A stretch of 64,000 nt of DNA from Tritrichomonas musculus (Eukaryota; Parabasalia; Tritrichomonadida; Tritrichomonadidae). A program made the position numbers and the translations under genes. Shown piece after piece: positions 34,525-44,947 of the stretch (position 1 is the stretch's first letter; the number at the start of each line of letters is the position of its first letter). The notes below the pieces were generated by a model. That model was not told the origin of the DNA and did no database searches. It was given only the letters and a program-made list of their open reading frames with translations. The stretch covers positions 1,116,001 to 1,180,000 of the forward strand of contig JAPFFF010000023.1 of NCBI GenBank assembly GCA_039105265.1, given 5' to 3'.

Positions 34525-35622
34525 TTAGATGAACTTCTTAATGTGATCTGGTATGGTCTTACGTTTAAGCCAGTACTGTCGTTCCATTGTTGAGAGCTTA
34601 GTTGGGTGACCTTCACGCATGTTCTTAGATGGAATAGTGTCTTTCATTGTTGAACCATTGCCTAGATCATATATGATATTGTATGTGTCTTTTGATTTGT
34701 TATATGATGTGATTGATTTAACCACACCACGTTTGCCATCATCAAGTGTGGTTGCTAATGGAATGTTGCTAGCTGCTTTAACGAGTTTGTAACCTGGCAT
34801 TGTATTGACAGATCCATCTGTAGATCGTATCAAGAATTGGTTACCATCATTAGAATCAACTATGTATGCAACTTTAGATAGGTTCGAACGATGTTTAACG
34901 AATGGATTTGCATCAAACACTATCCTAACTCTGTCACCCGGTTTGAAATCATATGGATTAACTTGATGTTCCATCTCATGTATGTATGTTAACTCGTCAT
35001 CTTGAGTGATATCATTGGGTGACTTGTTATGTAGTGAACCATGTGGCATGTCATTGTATGAGTCAACTATCTGTAGTACACTTAGCTTTGGTTGATTGAA
35101 TCGCATATCACGTATCGTTCTCATGAAGCGGTTGATAATACCAAGCTTGTTATGATCGTTATCGGTTGTGGTTGTATATATGATGTTATGTTGTTGCATG
35201 AAGTCAAGCACAGTGTTTGATAAATAAGCCGCATCCTCATCTGACATAATGGCTCTGCATTGAGGTTCAACTTTGATGAACTCATTAAGTGCTCTATGTA
35301 TTTCATTAGCACCCTTACCATGTATCATATAAGCATATGCTTTACGTGTGTTGATATTGATAAGTATTAAGTAGTTAGGTTGACCTGCTGCTTTATGATC
35401 AATGAACGTGTCCATTTGAAATGCATGTGGTAGCTTCGAATATATATGCATGAACTTAGGTTTGGGCTTGCGTTGATCGTGTACAACCATTGTGTTGAGA
35501 TAGTGTTTAGCTTCATCATCAGTGAACCCATATCGATTGGCTATGCGTTTGAATTTAGATATGGACTTGGTGGGGTACTTAGCATAGACTTCATCAATGG
35601 TATTGAACTTAACCCTTGACAT
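34525..35622 (-). CDS. retrovirus-type (DDE) integrase of Maverick element 2
   Basis: A 365-residue protein. The catalytic core includes HAFQMDTFIDHK (first acidic residue, about 71), CRAIMSDEDAAYLSN (second, about 128) and the conserved helix HNKLGIINRFMRTIRDMRF. A following VDSYNDMPHGSLHNKSPNDI segment is typical of retroviral and Maverick integrases. The C-terminal part (YDFKPGDRVRIVFDANPFVK) looks like an SH3-type DNA-binding domain and is followed by a second beta-rich module. The integrase inserts the element; the TCAAT duplication at its borders fits. Start context TGATCAAATG. Confidence 0.9.
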   Translation of the reverse strand: MSRVKFNTIDEVYAKYPTKSISKFKRIANRYGFTDDEAKHYLNTMVVHDQRKPKPKFMHIYSKLPHAFQMDTFIDHKAAGQPNYLILININTRKAYAYMIHGKGANEIHRALNEFIKVEPQCRAIMSDEDAAYLSNTVLDFMQQHNIIYTTTTDNDHNKLGIINRFMRTIRDMRFNQPKLSVLQIVDSYNDMPHGSLHNKSPNDITQDDELTYIHEMEHQVNPYDFKPGDRVRIVFDANPFVKHRSNLSKVAYIVDSNDGNQFLIRSTDGSVNTMPGYKLVKAASNIPLATTLDDGKRGVVKSITSYNKSKDTYNIIYDLGNGSTMKDTIPSKNMREGHPTKLSTMERQYWLKRKTIPDHIKKFI

Positions 35623-35648
35623 TTGATCAATGCAAAGTAAAAATGTTA

Positions 35649-36878
35649 TTAACTATATATTAACTTACGATTCTGCAATAGTACTACATCCATTGTAAAC
35701 ACAAAGAAGTCTTCAAATGCAACTGGTATATCTATTTCATTTCTATCGTAGAGTTCAATCCAGAACTTATCATCATTGTCATTCAACTTATAGTATTTGA
35801 TTGGAGTGTATGCTTCATTTGTTCTACCAATGAGGTTATGGTTGGATTGTGATGCAAATGATGCTGCTACTTCACATTGTAAGTTGGTTAGTATGTGTTT
35901 GAATGTTAATTCACGATGGAACTTAGTTATATGATGAATGCTATTACGATATGGGTTGTTATCACCAATATGAAAGTAACACGCTGTATCAAACTCAAAT
36001 CTATCATTAACAGTATCATCATCGTATATATTAAGATCTAATTCACCTGGATTGAGTGCAGCATAAGGTAAAGGTTCATCATTATCATCATCCCACATAT
36101 AGAATTTCTTATAGGTTGCATTATCATTATCAGCTGTCATCATGATATCAACATAGTATCCTTCATAGTAATTATAAGGTGATGAAAATGTAAGTATGGT
36201 ATTATCACCTATATCAACATTTGCAGTAAAGTCACTAAATAGATATTCACCTTTAGTCTCACCATGAAGATGGAATGGTATATCATTTCGTAAGCACATG
36301 AGATAGTAGTTATTTTTATCTTCATCTAATTGTTCATATGCTGCTATCTTATCATCATTAGATTGGTCTGAATCATATATGTCACTAAGAAGTTTGTTAT
36401 AAATGTTTTCTTCTTTAACAGTATCACGTAAATCTCTAATGAAATCATTGATATCATCAAATATATCATTAATATATTGAATTCTAAACACTTTACAATC
36501 TTTTCTATCCATACGATTGATTACATCTTGAATCTGTTCATCAGTCATATCATCAATTTCATATTCCAAACCTTTAGCCAGCTCATTAAATTTGTCTTCT
36601 TTGTATTTACGAATATACAATACGAATTCTAATTGCATGCATTGTCTTATGTTGATCCTCATATTACGTACGCCAATTATCTTCTCACCTACATCAGATG
36701 TCCTCCACTCAGGTGGGTAGTTAAAATAGATTCGATTGAAATGTTCAATGCCATTACGAAAGTAATCTTTATCTCCATCTTCATCTTTGGTTGTTATTGC
36801 ATCCGTAACAGAGTTATACACCGTTTCAATTGGTAATGGTATTGATTCATCTGACTTTGCATCACGTCTATATGACAT
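35649..36878 (-). CDS. conserved Maverick protein, candidate virion component
   Basis: Start chosen at 36,878 (MSYRRDAKSDESIPLPIETV) with the CAAATG context. The 409-residue acidic protein has an N-terminal block FNYPPEWRTSDVGEKIIGVR plus NMRINIRQCMQLEFVLYIRK, which I believe recurs in trichomonad Mavericks. A helical acidic middle follows, then a beta-rich C-terminal half with EDFFVFTMDVVLLQNRKLIY at the end. Outermost gene at the right end, 56 bp inside the terminal repeat. Function unknown; beta-rich content suits a structural protein. Confidence 0.6.
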   Translation of the reverse strand: MSYRRDAKSDESIPLPIETVYNSVTDAITTKDEDGDKDYFRNGIEHFNRIYFNYPPEWRTSDVGEKIIGVRNMRINIRQCMQLEFVLYIRKYKEDKFNELAKGLEYEIDDMTDEQIQDVINRMDRKDCKVFRIQYINDIFDDINDFIRDLRDTVKEENIYNKLLSDIYDSDQSNDDKIAAYEQLDEDKNNYYLMCLRNDIPFHLHGETKGEYLFSDFTANVDIGDNTILTFSSPYNYYEGYYVDIMMTADNDNATYKKFYMWDDDNDEPLPYAALNPGELDLNIYDDDTVNDRFEFDTACYFHIGDNNPYRNSIHHITKFHRELTFKHILTNLQCEVAASFASQSNHNLIGRTNEAYTPIKYYKLNDNDDKFWIELYDRNEIDIPVAFEDFFVFTMDVVLLQNRKLIYS

Positions 36879-36933
36879 TTGATGTTGTTTAAACACATGT
36901 ACCGCATTATGTGAAGCGTTGATGTGGTGTAAT

Positions 36934-37366
36934 AAATAGGCACGCTAAAAATATGTTGATATAAATGAAAGTCAAAACACATTATGTAATGGGATTGTAA
37001 GTTTTTATCCAGTATGTAATGAAGTATTATGACACATTAAGTTAGATGACGTGAGTTCAACGTGAGATGATGTGGTGAGTTGGTAACATGTGTTGTGACG
37101 TGAGTTGGATGATGAGGTGTTAACATAGGTTTGACATGAGTTCAACGTGAGGTGATGACATAGGTTTCGACATGAGTTCAACGTGAGTTCAACATGAGTT
37201 CAACGTGAGTTCAACGTGAGTTCAACATGAGTTCAACGTGAGTTCAACGTGAGTTCAACGTGAGTTCAACGTGAGTTCAACGTGAGGTGATGCGTTAAAG
37301 GGGTTAATTAATGTTAAGGATGGTGAATGATACGAAGTATCAGGAACCATCCTTAGGTATAGTAGT
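36934..37366 (-). repeat. right terminal inverted repeat of element 2
   Basis: Reverse complement of 17,564-17,996, with the mirror hairpin at 37,316-37,354 and the 12-bp minisatellite GAGTTCAACGT. Followed by the TCAAT duplication. Confidence 0.92.
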
Positions 37367-37371
37367 TCAAT
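37367..37371. repeat. 5-bp target-site duplication, right copy
   Basis: TCAAT directly after the right terminal repeat, identical to 17,559-17,563. Confidence 0.75.
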
Positions 37372-37926
37372 TATACACAATATTGAAAAGAAAATTTTAT
37401 CACAATATTTTGGGTTAATTTTATTATTTGCAGTCTGACCGATTCTATGAGATTATTCAAATTAATTGAGATATTTTTTTGAAGTCAATAATATATATAT
37501 AACTCATAAAAAAAAACAATAAATAAACAATTAAACATTTGAATATAAATAATAACATTATTTTATAATATATAACAATAATAAAAAGTATTATTAAAGC
37601 AGTATATGAAAAATCAAATTTAAATCATTCTGAAAAAATTAATGATAATTAAATAAATTAAATAGATAAATCATTTGATGTTTATTAATAGCAAATCAGT
37701 TATTTGTTCAGTAAAAAATAACCTTTACTTTTTGTACAAACCATGGTACTTTCAATTCAATTTTTGAACATACCTATTTTTTCGTATCTTGGCTTTTAAA
37801 TAATAAATAACAATAACTTTAATATATTAATAAATAATAATATATTGTATAAACAAAAATACATTTTTATTTAATGAATCATGCTTCTTGTATTTTTTTT
37901 GGAAATAACGATCAAAATTTTTTTTT
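37372..37926. other. AT-rich gene-free DNA
   Basis: No open reading frame, RNA gene or repeat structure recognised; homopolymer A and T runs and simple AT sequence. Confidence 0.6.
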
Positions 37927-38334
37927 GGACAATCGTTTTTTTCTACGCCACTTTTTGAATGGTTTTTCTATCCATGAGTAGCTACTCATTGAAAGGAAAA
38001 AACCGCCATCTTAAGGTGAAATTTGAGTTATTATGTTAAGAAATTTAACCAAAAAAATCGTAAAATTTTAATTTTATCTTTAAATTATAACAATTTAATT
38101 TTTTTGATATAAATTTGTTTATTTTTACATAATTTTTCGGGGATATACGCACCAGTGATCACCACGGGGCTGCACGAAGCCGAATCTGGTTCCTTTAATT
38201 GCTGGATGAATCGGGAAGCTGTTTGAACTATATAATTATGCATTATTTAGTAAAAATTGAATTAAAAAAGTATAAAAAAGTATTCAAAAAGTTTAAAAGT
38301 TTTCAAAAAGTGGCGTAGAAAAATACGATTCCCC
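37927..38334. mobile_element. MITE related to the MULE (about 408 bp)
   Basis: Inverted ends pair over about 29 bp with one mismatch: AATCGTTTTTTTCTACGCC at left and the complement AATCGTATTTTTCTACGCC at right, both continuing into ACTTTTTGAA. The same core (CAATCG...CACTTTTTGAATGG) forms the ends of the MULE at 40,655-55,387, so it is probably a non-autonomous relative. No clear 9-bp target duplication is visible, suggesting an older copy. Inside is a GC-rich patch (38,139-38,200) unlike the surrounding DNA. Confidence 0.6.
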
Positions 38335-40645
38335 CTCAATTTCAACCCCAAAATTTTAGATTGGAGAAAAAAATAGTATTATATATTAACAATCATTTAT
38401 CAAAAATATTATTTATCAGGTATTTGGCGAGAAAACGAACCTCGACAAAAAAAATCGAACGATAGATTCAATTCTTTCAAAATTATTTGAGTGAAAACTC
38501 TCAATTTACTCGTTAGACGATTAGAATTTCAATAAATTATTTTCATGCTAATTATTGAAAATTGAATATAATTGAAAGTATGTATTATTTATTATATATA
38601 TTTCTTGATCAATTATATATATACATTTAATATAAATATTAAAATAAATTATAAATATAAAAATAAATAATAAATAAATAAATAAATCTAATGTAATCCT
38701 TTATTATTATATAAAAATACACAAAAATAACATTATAAGGTCAATTTATAACCATATCTCTCTTTTAATATTAATCTATTTTTATTTTGATAAAATATGA
38801 ATAAATATCTTATTAAAATAAAAATATAATTTTAATAATATATATATAATTATATGAATCTGCATTTATATTCAAAATATTAATATTTTTATTGAATATT
38901 AGAATATATAAAAAAAAATTAATCGTTTTTTATCTGAAAAATTTATTTAATAATTTCAATTAATTCAAAAAAATTGGGACCTAGATCTCAATTTTCATTG
39001 AATTTTGAGAGATATTCTCAAATCATATTACAACTCTGATTATTTGTATTTAAAAAAAAAAAAATTAAAATAAAAAAGTCGGTTATTAATATCTATCTTA
39101 TTATTGTATATTTGCATTTTTCTTTGTAATATATATATAATATAGTTCTTAATTACCATAATAAAATGGTTATTAATTTATCATAAATAATATTATAATC
39201 ATATTTACATCTATATGTATTTATTATTCAAGATATTGATTAAAAGCTATTTTGAATATTGAGTTAACTTTTTTTCGTTTTGAGTTAAAGATATTGATTA
39301 AAAACTATGAGTTCAAAAAACTTTACCTCCATTTCAAATTTTAAATCATTTTATCTTTTTTATCAAACAATATAATTGCATTATTCTTCAGTAATAATAT
39401 ATTATATAATTACCATAATATTAATTAAATTATAAAAAAGTAATTCATATTTAAAATATAAAGATATGATTATTTTAAATTGAGAGGGAGGTAATGTTTT
39501 TTGAACAAGGTTTAACTCATAGTTTTTTAATAAACACAATTTATTTTGTTTAAGGTCTATTTTATGTCATTATTTAATATATATATATATTAATTATATT
39601 ATTTATATTATTTATTTTATATCATATATACATATATTACATATATAATTTTATGATAATAATGAATTTTAATTTTTATTATAAAGCATTCAAATTTTTT
39701 CTATAAGAATTTATAGTATATATAAAAATACATTTTTCTTTCCTTATGAATTTGTAAGTATTATATATATTTATAATATATATATTACAATTTATATTAT
39801 CTATATATAATAATTTATATCAATAAAATTCTACTATAAATTTATTTAAAAAGCAACTGATTAAATTTCTTTTTTTTTGGTTTTATCTCATAAAATTAAT
39901 GGCATGTTTTAATATTATTATTATAAATACTTATATTTATATATTATAATTATATATATTTAGTTTTGCAATTATATATTATATAATACTCAAAGATATA
40001 TTTAATCTGTATTTTTTTAAAAATTTAATAATTAAAAGTTATCGTAAATTTTATATTGCCTTTTTTTTTTAGCAATCTATCAAAAAATTCATGAAAAAAT
40101 ATATCATTATTTATTAAAATATGATAGAATATTATAAATAACTTAAAAATGCATTAATCATTAAATTCAAAAAGAAAATTTATATTTATTTAAATTATTA
40201 TATTTGAATTTTAAGGATGATCTTGGATATGGTTTGTGAAAACACATACAAAAAATTGATAATTCATTCAATCCATTCAAATTTTAAAATCATAAAAGAA
40301 TTAATTATCAGCAAATTGTTTTAATAGTGAAAGGCTCTAATTGAATGAAAAAGCAATATTCTTGTTGTTTCCAATCAATTTACGGAAGTACGAATCGAAC
40401 AAGATAAACTTAAAATTATCAATGAAAATATACAAAAAAATTTGACATTCAGACAATTTTCTTGTTTGATGTTCAAGTAAATCATAATAATTTGATGAAC
40501 GAAATTCTTTTCCACCTCTCTTCATGAAGAAAAATATATTTTTATTTTTTAATTTTTTTCAAATAAAGCATGGAATTTTTGTTTCCAATATAAACCAGTT
40601 AAATGCTTATATAATTAAATATTAAATTAAAAATTATTATTAAAA
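38335..40645. other. AT-rich gene-free DNA with an inverted repeat
   Basis: Mostly simple AT sequence. At 39,295-39,535 two inverted segments (TTAAAAACTATGAGTT near 39,300 and its complement near 39,520, plus TTTACCTCC / GGAGGTAA) enclose about 200 bp and look like a decayed MITE. A 62-codon minus ORF at 40,337-40,525 is not supported as a gene. Confidence 0.5.
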
Positions 40646-40654
40646 CAAATAATG
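40646..40654. repeat. 9-bp target-site duplication of the MULE, left copy
   Basis: CAAATAATG precedes the left terminal repeat; the identical CAAATAATG follows the right terminal repeat at 55,388-55,396. Nine bp is the usual Mutator duplication length. Confidence 0.8.
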
Positions 40655-41563
40655 GGGCAATCGCTTATGCATACACCACTTTTTGAATGGGGAAACTTTT
40701 TCAATGAGTTGATTCAAAAATTGTGATAAAAAATTGAATGTAGAAAAAACTTACAGATTTTGAATGTAAATTTTTCAAGTTTTTGTTTAAAAAAAATCCA
40801 AAAAAAAAAATAGATTTATAATAATAAAATAGGGAGTTTTATAGTTTATTTAAAAAAAATAAGAAAGAAAAAAGAAAATAAATAAATAAATAAAAAAGAT
40901 AAGTATTCTATCTTAAAGATAAAAAATAACATGAATAATAATTATGTATAATATAAACTAGAATGCGTAAAATAATAAAAAAGAGTTAAAATAAAGATAT
41001 TAAACAAAGCAAATATAAGAAAAACGAGATGAAAATTGATTTTTTTGATTATTTTTGTGATGATACACTGAAAAAGTAAAAACTATGGTACTAAGAAATG
41101 CCAATATAAGAACAATGTAATGAAAATCTAAATATTAATGCGTAAAATAATAAAAACGAGTACAAATAATGGTTATAAGTAATGATAATATAAGATCAAC
41201 GAGTTGAAAATATCACTTAGAATAAAAAAAAAAAATGCAAGGTATCGATGGAGATATTCTGCAGTAATCAAAAAGTTGCCTATTAGTAAAAATAGCTATC
41301 TGATTATCATTTTTTGAAGATTGTGATATATCTACGATAAGATAGGTAATCCATGAAAAGGACCAATGTTATTAAGAACTCGGACTTTTTTTTTTATTGT
41401 AATCGTTTATTGGAATTGCTCATTCCGGTGCTGTCAAACATTAGAAATAAAAATAAACGTTCAACGGCACTTTTTTTATTATATATATATAAAAAAAAAA
41501 AAAAAAAAAAGAAAAAAGAAAATTAAAAGCAATAGATTGGTTATCAATTATTACATGAATTGT

Positions 41564-42635
41564 ATATATAACAGGGTTGTCGATCGATGATGATAAATAT
41601 CGATTATCGGCTCATTATCGATAGTCCGATAATATCGATAAAAATTTGTTCGATAACCAATAATTATCGATAAATACGTTAAGCAAAACCGCCGATATTT
41701 GGTCACTATCGGACGGTTACGGTTCGATATTCTCCGATATTTTATAATAAAATTTCCATACTTTTTTTTTACATTTTTGAATAAAATTTGGAATTTTATA
41801 TTTTTAATTGTACTTCAATAGTGCATGCTGAAATAAGCGAAATAAGGTCAGGGTGCATTATATGTCCAATATAATAATGAGAAGCTAAAAAATTAGGTTT
41901 TTGATTGATACATAAAATGATTATTTTCAAAATTTTTAAAAAAGAACCAATTGGCCAACAAAAAAAGATTATGATTAAGAATAAAGTTATAAGACGATAA
42001 TTTCCTCATATCTTCTCAGTATTAAATTATTTCCATATTTGCAAATTAACGAATCTTAATATGTAATGAAATATTAATGCAATGCTACTAAAATAATTTG
42101 CGTTTTTTTTTTATTAAAAGAATATCAAGTCTAAAAATATTTAGAGAAATGGAGAGAATTTTATTAATTTACAAAAAGTTATCGTGTTCACTTTTTGATA
42201 AATTTAATTTTTTTGCCAAAATATAATTATCTTTATTGATTTTAAATTTTATACTTAAATATTATTAGAATTATAATATATTACTTATCTTTTATTATAA
42301 TAAAAGTTAATTTCCTATGAAATATAAAAAATCTTTTTTAATAATTTGATCATTTGTACATACAAGCTTTTTTATATGTCATTACTTGAAAAAATAACTT
42401 TTATATAATTATATAACAATTAAATAGCCATAATTTCTAGTAAATATCTTTTCTTTACCTTAAAAAAGTTAAAAATATCGGTCATTATTGGCCATGATAA
42501 AAACCGTTTTTATCGATAATGATATTTATTATCGGATAGTATCGGTTATTCTACTCTACTCCCGATAATATCGATAATATTGGCAACGTATTTAACCGTT
42601 ATCGGACACTATCGATAAACATCCCTGATATATAA
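41564..42635. mobile_element. hAT-type MITE with 8-bp target duplication
   Basis: The element proper is 41,572-42,627 (1,056 bp). Ends are CAGGGTTGTCGATCG and the complement CAGGGATGTTTATCG; CAGGG termini are typical of hAT elements. It is flanked on both sides by the identical 8-bp ATATATAA (41,564-41,571 and 42,628-42,635), the hAT duplication length. Subterminal regions are dense with TATCGATA-type motifs, likely transposase-binding sites. No transposase ORF, so non-autonomous. It is nested inside the MULE. Confidence 0.85.
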
Positions 42636-42829
42636 AATATTATATATAAGAAATATTGAAAAAAAAAATAATAATAATAATAATAATCATTCGTCTGTAA
42701 ATTTCCAAAAAATTGATTTTTTTTTTTTAGTATTATGCTTTAAAACAGTCTAATAATCATGCATTATATCATATTTTTATGAAATATATTAAAAATTTAA
42801 AGTTTTTAAGTTTTTACTTTTTTTTATTT

Positions 42830-42857
42830 AAAACCATGACCTATAGGTCATGGTTTT
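42830..42857. repeat. 28-bp perfect palindrome
   Basis: AAAACCATGACCTA followed directly by its reverse complement, then a poly-T run. It could form a strong hairpin; a terminator-like or fold-back remnant. Function unknown. The remaining DNA between 42,636 and 43,093 is simple AT sequence with nothing recognised. Confidence 0.6.
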
Positions 42858-43093
42858 TTTTTTTTTTTTTTCTTAAAAAAAAAGGACCATATATGATTTC
42901 AAAAACTGGAGCTCCAGCACTGTTCGCTTATTCACAATATAAATATTAACTAAAAATATACAAAGTAAATAACCAACCTAAATTAAAAAAAAAAAATAGG
43001 CAGTAAATAAACCGAAACTGATAGCATTTTGTTTGAAAAAAAAAATTATGAAATTTTTGAATGAGACCAAGTTTTTTGAGCTTTTTAAGAATT

Positions 43094-43251
43094 TTTGAAG
43101 GCTATGTCCAGGGGGACATTTGAAGTAGTAGTAGTATGGCTGGCACTTTGTTGCTATGCTCTACTGTTAACTACTAGAACTGCTTCACTGCAAACTCGTA
43201 TTCGACTCGCCTAAGTGTAGCATCTTTATTTCTAAAAAAAAAAAAAAAAAA
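43094..43251 (+). mobile_element. possible SINE-like retroposed sequence
   Basis: A GC-richer stretch containing TATTCGACTC (B-box-like) is followed by a run of about 20 A. AAGAATT occurs just before it (43,087-43,093) and just after the poly-A (43,252-43,258), which could be a target duplication, although part of the match overlaps the A-run. Weak evidence; no partner copy in the window. Confidence 0.3.
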
Positions 43252-43547
43252 AAGAATTACATGAACTTATAGTTTAAAATGCATTAATCCTTGATGTGTT
43301 TATTATAAAACACATTGATTTGAATTAATATATTTAACGTAGAAATCATAATTAACCTTCAGTGATGTTATATATGTTAATTATAGAGGAAACTTTGCTT
43401 TTAAATGTTATAGAGTTGCAAATGAGAGCATACTGAGCTGAACAATATAATAAAATGTATATTATAATCAAATAATTTATCATGATAAGTAAAAATGGGT
43501 TTTCTTAACGCAAAGGTTTCAGAATTTAGTTTTATCAAACATTATTA

Positions 43548-44055
43548 TTCAAAATACAGAATAGTTTATCTTATAATGATTTTTGCAGTTAAGATTCTCT
43601 AGTTTCATTATTCATAATACAGAATAGTTTATCTTATAATGATTTTTGCAGTTAAGATTCTCTAGTTTCATTATTCATAATACAGAATAGTTTATCTTAT
43701 AATGATTTTTGCAGTTAAGATTCTCTAGTTTCATTATTCATAATACAGAATAGTTTATCTTATAATGATTTTTGCAGTTAAGATTCTCTAGTTTCATTAT
43801 TCATAATACAGAATAGTTTATCTTATAATGATTTTTGCAGTTAAGATTCTCTAGTTCCATTATTCATAATACAGAATAGTTTATCTTATAATGATTTTTG
43901 CAGTTAAGATTCTCTAGTTTCATTATTCATAATACAGAATAGTTTATCTTATAATGATTTTTGCAGTTAAGATTCTCTAGTTTCATTATTCATAATACAG
44001 AATAGTTTATCTTATAATGATTTTTGCAGTTAAGATTCTCTAATTCCATTTTTCA
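43548..44055. repeat. 63-bp minisatellite, 8 copies
   Basis: Eight head-to-tail copies of a 63-bp unit beginning TTCATAATACAGAATAGTTT, nearly identical except in the first and last. AT-rich, no coding potential, inside the MULE. Confidence 0.9.
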
Positions 44056-44304
44056 AAATATAATGTCTTGAATCCAGAAGATTTCTTTTTTAATGGTTTA
44101 TATTTCAAAAAGTTATATCGTGTTACTGCTCTTTTGATTCCATATTATTATATTACTGAGACTATGGATACAATTTATTCTTATTGAAAAGTAAAAACAG
44201 AAACCATAAATGAAGATAAAAATGTTAAAGTATTTGAGTTTCATTCAATTTGAACTACAATTTGTTAAATAATAGCCTACTTATTATTCTATAAGAAATT
44301 ACTA

Positions 44305-44336
<32 letters not shown>

Positions 44337-44947
44337 AATTTTTATATGGTTAAAATCATGATCGTCATAGGTCATTGTTCAGGTTAAGTCCATTCAATTT
44401 TTTTTAGATGGACTCGAAGAGTAAGAAATTTTGGCGAAATATGAAATTGATTTGTATTTCATATTTTCATGAGTAGAATAATATTGTCTAAATAAATATT
44501 GAAAATAGTGTTTTTTACATAAAAAATAAAAATATGCTTTTATTGAAAAAGTGAGTCAGGAAAAAAAAAAAAAAAAAAAAAATAAAACGATATTCCGATT
44601 TATTATGTATTCCTTAAAATGATCATCATCATAATAATAATAATTAAAAGTAAATCAAAAAAGGTAAAAATAATGTAAATAATTAACATTTTATTAATCA
44701 AAAGGTACAATTGAAAATCATAACCTAGATTAAACATCAGAAATATCTTTAAAATTTCTATTTAACTATTTAGCAAGGCTAATGAAATGTAGACTTTGAA
44801 TTATAATCTCAGTTTTCAAACGATAATTAATATAATTATAATATAATTATTATATAATAATAAGGCAAATAAAACAAATTTTTACATAACATTGAACAAT
44901 TTAATGTATTTATCTGGTCAGTTCTCAAGCCATTACTATTTGCATAT
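44056..44947. other. AT-rich gene-free DNA downstream of the MULE transposase
   Basis: Simple sequence including long T and A runs (44,307-44,330 and 44,562-44,583). No gene recognised; contains the 3' flank of the transposase gene. Confidence 0.6.

Larger units (their letters stand above)
17564..37366. mobile_element. Maverick/Polinton element 2 (complete, 19.8 kb)
   Basis: Both ends are visible: 433-bp terminal inverted repeats starting ACTACTATACC, flanked by a TCAAT duplication. Inside are a protein-primed PolB, retrovirus-type integrase, packaging ATPase, capsid candidate, fibre-like proteins, HNH endonuclease and several small proteins. Only three differences were seen between the 433-bp arms, so the insertion is young, and the element looks largely whole. 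It landed at or just beyond the right end of element 1. It is less AT-rich than the flanks. Confidence 0.92.

Noticed and set aside
37367-37372. 6-bp target duplication for element 2
   Set aside because: Flanks read ATCAAT and TCAATT; only the 5-bp TCAAT abuts both ends exactly.
40337-40525. 62-codon minus ORF
   Set aside because: The segment IFIDNFKFILFDSYFRKLIG faintly recalls trichomonad BTB-type N-termini, but it is too short and isolated to call even a pseudogene.
40647-40653. 7-bp duplication AAATAAT for the MULE
   Set aside because: Moving the boundary by one base gives a perfect 9-bp CAAATAATG on both sides, the standard MULE length.
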